A DNA stretch of 12,107 nt, taken from Dunaliella salina. Its lineage: Eukaryota; Chlorophyta; Chlorophyceae; Chlamydomonadales; Dunaliellaceae. Location: positions 1 through 12,107 of the forward strand of contig MU070452.1 in assembly GCA_002284615.2 (NCBI GenBank), given 5' to 3'. Made by a program: the position numbers and the translations under genes. Below are positions 1 to 6,855 of the stretch, one piece after another. Below the pieces are notes generated by a model that saw only the letters and a list, made by a program, of their open reading frames with translations, was not told where the DNA came from and did no database searches. Positions within the stretch are counted from its first letter, which is position 1. Each line of letters opens with the position of its first letter.

Positions 1-350
1 GTATCTGGTGGACTCCTCGGAGGAGGTCAGGATAATGTTCAATAGCATATAGCTGAGCCCACCCAAGACTGATCTAATAACAAGAGATCAATACGAGGAT
101 ACATACAATTCTGCAAATAAATTAGTGGGCAGCTTGTTTTTGAATATATATTGAAGGAGTTGCTGGGATTTGAAATCCTATTTTTTGTCCACTGTGGTTT
201 TGATAACAGGCATAGGCCCAGGCTAGACTATTGGGAATACCTTGACACCAGCTGATCAAAAGATGGCAAATGCACATGACGAGACAGTAAAGATCAATAG
301 AACATGTAATACAAGGCAGATACAATGTTGGGCACCATCCATTTAAATCT
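1..350. other. Non-coding stretch, nothing recognised
   Basis: No convincing coding region is seen on either strand. The longest minus-strand open frame (122-325) has a Cys/Ile/Tyr-rich composition with no motif and no splice context. A short perfect palindrome, CTCCTC-G-GAGGAG, lies at 14-26. Base composition is AT-leaning and typical of intergenic or old repeat sequence. Confidence 0.5.
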
Positions 351-487
351 TGATTGAAAGTGATTGAAACCTGATTGAAACCTGATTGAAATAGGGCTGA
401 TTGAAATCAACTGGGCCCTGCTTGATGCTGATTGAAATGTGACTTCAATCAGTTTCAATCACATTCAATCAGATTCAATCAGCCTGA
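351..487. repeat. Foldback array of a 10-bp TGATTGAAA-type unit
   Basis: Copies of about 10 bp reading CTGATTGAAA run in direct orientation at 351-407. The same motif then appears as its reverse complement, TTTCAATCAG, at 443-487. A unique 35-bp spacer separates the two arms. The whole could fold into a long imperfect hairpin. There is no terminal duplication that I can define, so I cannot say whether it is a mobile foldback element or an inverted minisatellite. Confidence 0.75.
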
Positions 488-527
488 GATTTTTCTGACG
501 TACCCTTAGCAGGCTCTGCCAATTTTG

Positions 528-622
528 GTAGCTATATCATATACACATGATGTAGCTATATCACATGCACATGATCTCATACCTATATCATACAAACATG
601 ATGTAGCTATATCATTACACAT
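528..622. repeat. Degenerate minisatellite, unit GTAGCTATATCAT..ACACATGAT
   Basis: About four imperfect units of roughly 23-24 bp share the blocks GTAGCTATATCA and CACATGAT or AACATGAT. They begin at about 528, 552, 576 (diverged) and 603. The array ends where element A begins, so it occupies the position where the missing 3' part of that element would lie. Confidence 0.7.
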
Positions 623-1544
623 GATGTGCTGGGGTTTGCTGTCCCCAATTTGTGTTTTTCATGCATTACTTGTTTCAGTTTGCTATGGAGGTTTGAAAGG
701 GGCAAGTATTCTGTGTGAGAGCTATGCGTTGTGACAGATGCAGCAAGCCAATAGAGATGGAAGAAAGGAGTTTCTGCCTGGTTGAGTGAGGCGCTAGCTT
801 CATCAGTTACCATAGCTGCTCGATGGGCAAGGGCATCTGTGCCTTCATTACCAAGGATGCCACTGTGGGATTTCACTTTGTAGAAGTGGACAGGACCTTC
901 TGAAGCATAAATGCAGTCTACAATTTCTTTGAGCAGTCGTGAATGTAGGTGCGTGGACATATCCATGGGTCTTAGAAGCTCGTTTTCAATCTGATTTAGT
1001 GCTGAAGAACTGTCAGTTGCAATTGAAGTGTGCCATTGCTGTAGAGCTATCAAAATTGCAGCGAGCTCTGCTCTGTTAATAGTATAAGTGGGACCATGGC
1101 CCTTGGGATTTATTGTGCAGGTGACAGTTTCAGAGGAGGAGTTGTCTTCCGGGATGAAAAAGGATGCTCCTGCCTGCTGAGTATTCTTGCTGCTGGACTT
1201 TATGACGCTACCATCTGTGTATGTTAGGTGTCGCCAGCCTGGGATCTTTGGTTGCAGGGGTTGCAGGTATAGTCGTATGTTAGGTGTGATGGTTCTTTGT
1301 TGGCTGCAGACTTTGAAAATGTTGTGCGTGTCATGATGCAAGAGTACAAATTTCTTCCTCCATGTGCAGGGTGCTTTAAAAGAGAGGGTAGTGCTTGACT
1401 TTCTGCAATCTGTTGACTGCTTCTGTGGTACCAGTTTCCAACAAGAATCTCTTGTTTTAAATCCTCAAGCCATTTTGGATTATTACGGAAGAGCTTTTGC
1501 TTTCCCTCATTGTTCCAAATGGCAATAAGTTGCATGTGTTTCAT
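607..1544 (-). pseudogene. RNase H domain of element A with upstream linker, frameshifted
   Basis: A 244-codon open frame (607-1341) contains a type I RNase H domain, which would degrade the RNA strand of an RNA:DNA hybrid during retrotransposition. The catalytic set is complete: Asp43 in TYTDGS, Glu92 in NRAEL, Asp110 in ATDSS, His159 in KSHSG and Asp169 in GNEGTDALA. The domain spans about residues 40-175 and is followed by the FHLYWL and HEKHKLG blocks shared with copies B and C. The upstream linker (1224-1544, with a block reading WLEDLKQEI) is in another frame overlapping the first by about 118 bp, so at least one frameshift separates them. The open frame stops within or just beyond the element's truncated end. 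It is a dead copy, although the RNase H part is well kept. Confidence 0.75.
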
Positions 1545-1550
1545 ATTTTT

Positions 1551-1856
1551 TCAGGAGGAGCAAGATGAGTGAGGTAGGCTTAGGGTGGCTGGAATGTTAG
1601 GCACCCTAAGGGGAATTTGGCTAGGATTGTGGCATGGTCTGGGTAACTTGTGAACCAGGGCATGCATCCTTTTTTGGTCCATCCCATCTGGCTGGGAAGG
1701 AGCAGAGTGAAGGCGGCCGTTGGGGTACTTGTGCTGATTGAAGACAGGGCATGCATGACAAGCTTGTACCTTAAGGTAGTAGATGAATTCGTCATCATAT
1801 GGAGGATGGCAAAAGGAGAAGCCTGTGAATTTGGTTCCAAACACATCAGTGTTGGC
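1551..1856 (-). pseudogene. CHPPYDD-containing segment of element A, possible N6-adenine methyltransferase-like remnant
   Basis: The open frame running in from the B junction reads GANTDVFGTKFTGFSF and then CHPPYDDEF (HPPYDD at 1791-1808), followed by a Cys/His block CHACPVF and a conserved-looking stretch DQKRMHALVHKL. N6-adenine methyltransferases, including the PCIF1 and phage Dam-like families, carry an (N/D/S)PP(Y/F) catalytic motif preceded by hydrophobic residues. Here His replaces the first residue. Across the insertion the preceding block (HFKAYWSPF, 3609-3653) would join on after a small frameshift. The methyltransferase idea is a motif-level inference only; the block could equally be an unrelated structural segment of the retroelement protein. 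The frame ends at a stop at 1551. Confidence 0.35.
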
Positions 1857-1863
1857 CCCAAAA
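1857..1863. repeat. Left copy of candidate target-site duplication CCCAAAA (element B)
   Basis: CCCAAAA here is matched by CCCAAAA at 3599-3605 on the other side of element B. The exact length is blurred because the tail of B also begins with A-rich sequence on this strand. Removing B and one copy joins the two halves of element A almost in frame. Confidence 0.55.
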
Positions 1864-2007
1864 GAAAAGAAAAGGAAAAGAAAAGTCTACGCATGCCAAA
1901 GGCCGCGTGCATTAAGGGAAGAATCCCTAACAAAAGATAGAGGCCTCACCAGGAGGCCCTCCACCTAGACTAGGCAAAACTAGCCTAGGAGAGAGCAAGA
2001 GACAGAA
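1864..2007 (-). other. 3' untranslated region and CTTTT-rich tail of element B
   Basis: This runs from the stop codon at 2008-2010 to the end of the element. It shares blocks with element C downstream of the same point: GTAGACTTTTC next to the tail, and a block around CACGCGGCC or CACGCGGTC. The terminal tail on the minus strand is a (CTTTT)-type repeat rather than poly(A), which is seen in several non-LTR clades that end in short tandem repeats. Confidence 0.6.
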
Positions 2008-2684
2008 CTAATGGGGATCCGGAGGATTGCTAGCCATGCCCCTGAGCGCTCGGACTCTCCTTCTTCCATCCTCAGCCGCCGCCGCGCGCCCATCAAACCC
2101 CCTTCCAGATGCCCTCTGAAAGCAAAGTGCATGTCTAGTGTCAATGATGATAAATAATCTTTGGATGGCATGGTCCCTGAGCTTGGATACGAGTGATTTG
2201 GCTTTCTGTTTGGTTAGACCCAGATTTATGAGAGGTGAAATTGTTAGCTCATTGTAAATCGTGCCACCCACACCAATTAAGATGGTATGCAAAGTCACTT
2301 TGTTATTCCTGTTTGGGTTTCTTAAGCTGCGTGTTTTAAGTCTAGTCATGGTGTGGGAATGTTGAGTCTGTGCACGTTCTGAAGTGATGAAGGGGTTTGT
2401 GTCAGGCAGAATTCAAGTTCAACGAGGTGAATATCTCTATCTTTTGGGGGGATCTTGGTAGGATCAAGGTGGGCTTGTCAGCCTGGGATGGGGCGCACAA
2501 AAAGAGCATCAGGGCGGCTTTGGTGCCGAGCAGGTGAGGCAGTGCCATATGGGAAAACCCAGTCTGGAATAGCTCGAGAGGTGTTTTCAGGGATTTGTAT
2601 GCCTTGGTCCAGAAGTCTGTCATGATTGGAGCCATCCATGCTAATGAGGGATGAGCCATACCGGCCTTTCCTCAGGGCTTCCAC
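2008..2684 (-). pseudogene. PD-(D/E)XK-like C-terminal domain of element B, frameshifted
   Basis: Three frames are needed. The first (2478-2684) contains SRPDALFV, fitting the PD half of a PD-(D/E)XK nuclease. A second short frame near 2420-2445 reads DRDIHLVELEFC, fitting the E-x-K half with Glu in place of Lys. The third (2008-2349 and just upstream) reads DTNPFITSERA, then VTLHTILIGVGGTIY, and ends ASNPPDPH-stop. Element C carries the same blocks, so the order is real. In non-LTR retrotransposons such a domain nicks the target DNA to prime reverse transcription; whether this one did is unknown. Frameshifts make the copy non-functional. Confidence 0.62.
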
Positions 2685-3509
2685 TCAGAGACTAAGGGCC
2701 GCATGGTGTCTGTTGGTGTGCATCCCACTCGTTGTTGGGTTGGTACACCTAAGCAGAACGTGATAAATGCTGTCCGTNTTTGCACAGAGTGGGCATCTAT
2801 CAGAACTGGAAACATTGAAGTTGGAGGCATGACTCTGTGTGTACAGTGTATCCCTTCGATACTCCATAAGATTTATTTGCTGTTTAAGGGTTATCTTTGG
2901 GCTTTTCCAGAAGGAATTGCTAATCACCTTGTTTGCAAGTTGAGGGGTTGGGTTGTAAGCTTCAGTGTTGGCATTGGCGGTGGGTGGTGTGGCATCATTA
3001 TGCTTCTGCCATCTCTGGTAGTGGTATCCAGAGGTGTCAGCAGAGTCAAGCTTGTGTTTCTTGTGCATGTGTGTTTTAAGTTTGTTGCTCAGGTTGGTGA
3101 GATAGTGCATCGGAAGCGTGTGGGAGCGGTGCGTGTCATCATTTTGTGTGGAAGAGGTCTTCAATGAAAGCCAATAGAAATTGTGGAAAGGGTCCCTGGC
3201 ATCTGGAAGTGCAATGTCTATGGCGTGAGAGAGGGCTGCAATGCGAGCACATGCGTCGGCCCCCTCATTTCCTATGATGCCAGAGTGGGCTTTGACTTTG
3301 TAAAAATGGATAGGGTGAGGGGAGTGCTCTAATATGGTTGATATTGTATGAATGAGCTCTGCATGTAGGTGATACCTCATGCGCATCGGGTTCAGGGTTT
3401 GATTAGAAATTTTAAAAAAGGCAGGATGCACCATCAGTGGCACTCTCAGTTTGCTCGTGTTGGAGTGCCACAAGGATACCCACAAGTTCTGCTCTAATGA
3501 TGGTATCAT
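2685..3509 (-). pseudogene. RNase H (partial) plus zinc knuckle of element B
   Basis: The 274-codon open frame starts within the RNase H domain. Its first residues are out of frame: the correct frame there reads TIIRAEL and then ATDGAS, so Glu and the second Asp are present but shifted. In frame come HFYKVKAHSG and GNEGADACA (the His and last Asp region), FHNFYWLSL, and HMHKKHKL. Near the C-terminus lies CPLC-x7-H-x4-C, a CX2CX7HX4C zinc knuckle typical of the region after RNase H in these elements. One residue in the knuckle is unknown because base 2778 is N. The first catalytic Asp (TDGS) is lost by 5' truncation, so this copy could not make an active RNase H. Confidence 0.75.
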
Positions 3510-3598
3510 GGTGATGGTACTATGGTATTATGGTGACGGTATTATGGTATAGTGATGGTATTATGGTATTATGGTATTATGGTATTATGGTGATGGTA
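3510..3598. repeat. Minisatellite of TATTATGG / GTGATGG units at the 5' edge of element B
   Basis: Units of 8-14 bp such as GGTATTATGGTATTATGG and GGTGATGGTA fill this stretch between the RNase H frame of B and the flank of element A. Element C has GGTGATGGTATTGG at the equivalent place, so the array looks like an expansion of a short motif native to the element. Confidence 0.75.
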
Positions 3599-3605
3599 CC
3601 CAAAA
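3599..3605. repeat. Right copy of candidate target-site duplication CCCAAAA (element B)
   Basis: This matches CCCAAAA at 1857-1863. It is directly followed by ACTGTCTCGAGC, which on the minus strand encodes the ARDS block of element A that should continue into VFGANTD at 1863. Confidence 0.55.
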
Positions 3606-4045
3606 ACTGTCTCGAGCAAAAGGGCTCCAGTATGCTTTGAAATGCATGTCATAATCAAGGGGGCTCGCAAGTTTTTCTTGGGTAACTAGCGCACAGCGTG
3701 TGAGAGCTATAAGAATGTAAACTGGTGTGCACAAAGGATTGGATTCTTTTATTTTTTGATTGTCTTTTCCAAGGTGGGAAGTGTACCTGTGTAGAAGACC
3801 CATAATTTCTGTTGCTTCATTTTGATTTGAACAGGGGGCTGAATTGAAGTGTGTAGACCAGCTTGTCTGGCCGCACTGTATGCTTGAAGCAGAATTTGAA
3901 GACGATGAGGGGTGATAATGCCTGCGCATTTCCCTCTGGTGTCATAAATGCAAACAGCTTGAGTGGTGAATGCAAGAGGGATTGTTGGTTGTTCACAGTA
4001 TCTTTGTCGGATCCTGGTACCATGAGGTCCACATTTCTCAGCCAA
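3606..4045 (-). mobile_element. Element A, 5' segment (upstream coding remnant)
   Basis: Two overlapping minus-strand frames (3749-4045 and 3585-3929) together give a plausible decayed protein. The first reads from MAEKCGPHG through AVCIYDTRGKCAG and ITPHRLQILLQAYSAA. The second runs through LTRCALVTQEKLASP to YDMHFKAYWSPFARD at the junction. The switch between frames implies a frameshift in the overlap (about 3750-3929). The end fits the start of the 1863-side segment, supporting that this is the upstream half of A. The function of the part above the FKAYWSPF block is not recognised. The 5' limit of the element is not defined; a 10-bp inverted repeat (TTTCTCAGCC at 4034-4043 and its complement at 4066-4075) sits close by. 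Confidence 0.5.
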
Positions 4046-4892
4046 ATTTCACATCTATTTTGTCAGGCTGAGAAACTGACGCAGCCAAAACAGTGTCTTA
4101 GTTTGCCATGCTACAATTGGTGTTTAGAGAATGATACGTGTGCGGTAAAGCACTGCAGCTACGGCGCGTAGCTACCAAATTGGACAGGGCTGAGGGCAAG
4201 CTGATGGATAAGGCGTGGTTTTGCTGGAGTGACTCTTTACTTGGCTGTGCCACTGAGGCGTATGCAAGATATCTAAGCTATGTGCAGAATACTCCCCTCA
4301 GGGCTAGTAGTGCTGTTACTGCTGCTGCTGCCTCCTCCAAGGGCTTGAGGGCTTGCTAGCCCGGCATGGGCTACTCCCTAAGGCTGCCTAGTAGTTTACA
4401 AGGCTATACACGAGCCAAAGGCAATCAAGGTGTTACTACGAGTTCTCCAAGAGAAAGACAGAGGAGAAAGAGCAAGAGGAGTTCTCTAAATACAGCCTCA
4501 GCTGTGTTAAACATAAAGGTCAATCACGACTGCCAACCGACTCCACTAACTTGCAGCAGATTCTCGTTGCAGCACACTCTGGGTGTGACAATTTGTTGTT
4601 ATGATGTTTGTCTGGGGATTAGTAGTCTCGAGGTCAAAGCGTGCCTTGTTGCGCATGGGGTGGCCCTGGGTCGTGAGCCAGTGCCTGTTTGGAGGCTGTG
4701 TGGCTCCCTCAAAACCTTGAAGTACCTCTGTTACTTAACCAGAATAGCGCATCCCTTCTTGAACTGTTTTAGGGTTTTGAGTTTCGAGTTCTAAATTTGA
4801 GATAGTACTAAAACAGACTCATTATTAAATACAAATTGCATTCATTCTTGCAGCACACAAGTGACGAAAGTACTCTCGTCACAGCACACTCT
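4046..4892. other. Intergenic stretch with weak plus-strand open frames
   Basis: Two plus-strand frames (4138-4359 and 4366-4794) are open but carry no motif that I recognise. The first includes an alanine run from a GCT repeat near 4316-4332. At 4614-4688 the sequence resembles a decayed tRNA-Ala. A hairpin GTGACGA-8-TCGTCAC lies at 4861-4882. A block CAGCACACTCT followed five bases later by TGACAATT occurs at 4570-4593 and again at the insertion site of element C. I cannot support a gene here. Confidence 0.45.
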
Positions 4893-4903
4893 CGTCATGA
4901 CAA
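4893..4903. repeat. Left target-site duplication of element C (CGTCATGACAA)
   Basis: CGTCATGACAA here is repeated exactly at 6792-6802. The bases just outside and just inside differ, so the duplication is 11 bp long and well delimited. Confidence 0.85.
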
Positions 4904-5051
4904 AGAGAAGAAAAGAAAAGAAAAGTCTACGCAAGCCGAAGACCGCGTGCATTAAAGGAAGGTCCTCTGAATGGAAAGCTAGAGGCCTAAGCAGAAGGCC
5001 CTCAGAACCTACACTAGACACAGCTTGCGTAGGAGAGAGCCTGAAACAGAT

Positions 5052-5494
5052 ATAATGTGGATCTGGAGGGTTGCTTGCCATGCCTCTGGACGCTCGGACT
5101 CTCCTTTTCCCGTCCTCCGCCGCCGTACGCCCAGCAACCCCCCTCCCAGAAGCCCCCTGAAAGCAAAGAACGTGTCTGGTTTTGACAGTGGTTAATCTTT
5201 GGATGGCATGGTCCCCAAGCTTGGCTGCTAGTGGTTGGGCTTTTTGTTTTGTCAGGCCCAGAGTTTTAAGGGGTGTAATTGTATACCCATTGTAAATGGT
5301 ACCGGCCACACCAATTAAGGTGATGTGTAAAGTAACTTTGTTATTCCTGTTTGGATTTCTCGAGCTGCGGGTTTTAAGTCTGGTTATGATGTGAAAATAT
5401 TGGGTCACTGCACGCTCTAGAGAGATGAAGGGGTTTGTGTCGAAACATAATTTTAGTCCAACGCCGTTGGCAATGGGATGGATGTCTCTGTCTT
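5052..5494 (-). pseudogene. PD-(D/E)XK-like C-terminal domain of element C
   Basis: One open frame runs from DRDIH at about 5492 through GLKLCFDTNPF, SLERAV, TRLKTRS, VTLHITLIGVAGTIY, LGLTKQKAQ and HAIQRL to ASNPPDPH at 5055. The block equivalent to VELEFC in B is disturbed here by a short insertion. At the position of the B stop codon (TAG), C has TAT, so the frame reads on to 4842 into the untranslated region. An in-frame TAA directly precedes DRDIH, so the domain is disconnected from the upstream part. Confidence 0.6.
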
Positions 5495-6237
5495 AGGAGG
5501 GATCTTGGAAGGATCAAGGTGAGTTTGTCTACTTGCAATAGGGCACACAAAGATAGCATCAAGGCGGGTTTGGTGTCCGGCAGGGGAGTCAGTACCATTA
5601 GGGAGAACCTATTCTGAATAGCTTTTGATATGTGTTCAGGGACTTGTATGCCCTGATCCAGAAGTCTCTTGTTACTGCAGCCATCACTACCAACAAGGGA
5701 GAAACCATACCGGCCTTTACTGAGCGCTTACACAAAGACTTAGGGCTTACACAAAGACTTAGGGCTGCATTAATTTTTAGCCCAGCAGTCATGCCTTTTG
5801 ACTGAGTGGCTCCTTTCATGTAAACCTGTAAACCTAGGGCTGCATTGTGTCTGTAGGTGCGCAACCCGCTCATTGTAGAGTTTGTACACCTGAGGAGTAC
5901 GTGGTCAATGCAGTCCATATCATCTCATAGTGGGCATCTTCTAGAATTGGAAAAGTTTAATTCGAAGGCATGACTCTGATTGTACAGTGTATCTGATTTT
6001 TTTTCCAGAAGAAATTGCTGGTCTCTTTGTTTGTAAGTTGAGAGGTTGGGTTGCGAGTTTCAGTGTTTGCAATGGTGTTGGTGGTATGGCATCATTAAGT
6101 TTCTGCCATCTCTGGTAGTGGTAGCCAGAGGAGTCAGCAAAGCCAAGCTTGTGTTTCTTGTGCATGTGTGTTTTTAAGTTTGTCGTCCAGGTTGGTGAGG
6201 TAGCGCATTCGGAAAACGTGGGAGGATTGCATGCCAT
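5495..6237 (-). pseudogene. Zinc-knuckle and post-RNase H region of element C, multiply broken
   Basis: Fragments in different frames match element B: HMHKKHKLGFAD and GYHYQRWQKLNDA (5941-6237), and DHVLLRC (5598-5918). In the knuckle, the second cysteine of CPLC is replaced by a stop codon (CPL-TGA), removing a zinc ligand. Relative to B there is extra sequence at about 5727-5846, made of a 19-bp tandem duplication and a 75-bp segment bounded by TAGGGCTGCATT repeats. The region equivalent to RPDALFV in B is degraded. Confidence 0.6.
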
Positions 6238-6791
6238 CGTCTTTTAAGGAAGAGGTCTTCAATGAAAGCCAATATAATTGTGGAAAGGGTCCCTGGCATC
6301 TAGAAATGCGATGTCTATGGTGTCTGAGAAGGCTGCGGAGCGAGCGCAGGCACCAGCCCCCTCATATCCTATAATGCCAGAGTGGGCTTTCACTTTGTAG
6401 AAAGGATAGGGTGAGGAGAGTGTTATAATAGAGTTGACATTGCATGAATGAACTCTGCATGTAGGTGATACCTCATGCGCATCGGATTCAGGGTTTGTTT
6501 AGAAATCCGGGAGAGGCAGGATGCACTATCAGTGGCAATTTAAGTTTGCTCGTGTTGGGGTGCCACAAGGATACCCACAAGTTTTGCTCTGGTGATGGTA
6601 TTGGTGGGCCCATGGCCATTGGGTTTTATGTGCAGTTGCAAGCATTGGGAGGGTGGAGTTGTGTCCCTTCCCGGTTTGTAAACATCTGAGCCAGAAAGTG
6701 GTGGGAATGTCATCATCTTTGCGTTTAATAACACTGCCGTCAGTGTAGGTGATACCTCTCCAGTCCTTGGTTTTGGGTGTGATCATCAACA
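6238..6791 (-). pseudogene. RNase H domain of element C, inactivated
   Basis: The first part (6529-6792) reads KTKDWRGITYTDGSVIK, giving the first catalytic Asp. A frameshift follows. The next frame (6540-6734) reads KPNGHGPTNTITRAKLVGIL, in which the catalytic Glu of the RAEL motif is Lys. Further frames give LNPMRMRYHLHAEF-like and AHSGIIG-like blocks matching B. It is decayed, with at least three lesions. Confidence 0.65.
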
Positions 6792-6802
6792 CGTCATGAC
6801 AA
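6792..6802. repeat. Right target-site duplication of element C (CGTCATGACAA)
   Basis: Exact partner of 4893-4903. The central GTCATGAC is itself a perfect palindrome. Confidence 0.85.
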
Positions 6803-6855
6803 TTACAATCCTACCATTGGAACAATTGGACATAGTGAACGGCTCCTGGAACTAG

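Larger units (their letters stand above)
608..1863 (-). mobile_element. Element A, 3' segment (RNase H-bearing retroelement fragment)
   Basis: Reading on the minus strand from 1863 to 608, this segment holds a CHPPYDD-containing region, a linker and a full RNase H domain, then stops shortly after the conserved block HEKHKLG. In the related copies that block is followed by a zinc knuckle and a nuclease-like C-terminus, so the 3' end of A is missing. The upstream continuation appears to be 3599-4045, split off by insertion of element B. A is diverged from B and C at protein level and is the oldest of the three. Class (non-LTR retrotransposon) is inferred from the domain order of its relatives. 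Confidence 0.7.
1864..3598 (-). mobile_element. Element B, 5'-truncated non-LTR-type retroelement nested in element A
   Basis: Minus-strand order: minisatellite (3598-3510), last two thirds of RNase H, zinc knuckle, PD-(D/E)XK-like C-terminus ending NPPDPH-stop at 2008, about 144 bp of 3' untranslated sequence, and a CTTTT-rich tail (about 1880-1864). Element C has the same 3' half and the same kind of tail, so both 3' ends are authentic. The 5' end lies inside the RNase H domain, as expected when target-primed reverse transcription stops early. A candidate 7-bp duplication (CCCAAAA) flanks the insertion. The Dualen/RandI-like clade of algae, which pairs RNase H with a restriction-like endonuclease, is the nearest known architecture. 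That assignment is inferred. Confidence 0.72.
4904..6791 (-). mobile_element. Element C, 5'-truncated non-LTR-type retroelement with 11-bp TSD
   Basis: This 1,888-bp copy is of the same family as element B. Minus-strand order: start of RNase H (TYTDGS near 6750), rest of RNase H, zinc-knuckle region, PD-(D/E)XK-like C-terminus with NPPDPH at 5055, 3' untranslated region and a (CTTTT)n-type tail at about 4904-4926. It is bounded by perfect 11-bp duplications. Truncation at the start of RNase H, a simple-repeat 3' tail and variable-length duplications fit target-primed reverse transcription. It lies in the same orientation as A and B but is a separate insertion, with more RNase H sequence than B. 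Confidence 0.85.

Noticed and set aside
351..487. CRISPR array
   Set aside because: The units are about 10 bp with no unique spacers and reverse orientation halfway. The window is eukaryotic.
2703..3167. Plus-strand 154-codon open frame
   Set aside because: It is antisense to the RNase H and zinc-knuckle coding sequence of element B, which has clear family motifs on the minus strand.
4138..4794. Plus-strand host gene from the two adjacent open frames
   Set aside because: There are no motifs, no splice signals that I could defend and no initiation context. Part is an alanine run from a GCT repeat and part resembles a tRNA relic.
608..6791. Complete autonomous retrotransposon
   Set aside because: No reverse transcriptase core, no apurinic endonuclease and no gag-like zinc fingers were seen. 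All coding parts lie at or downstream of the methyltransferase-like/RNase H region and are frameshifted.
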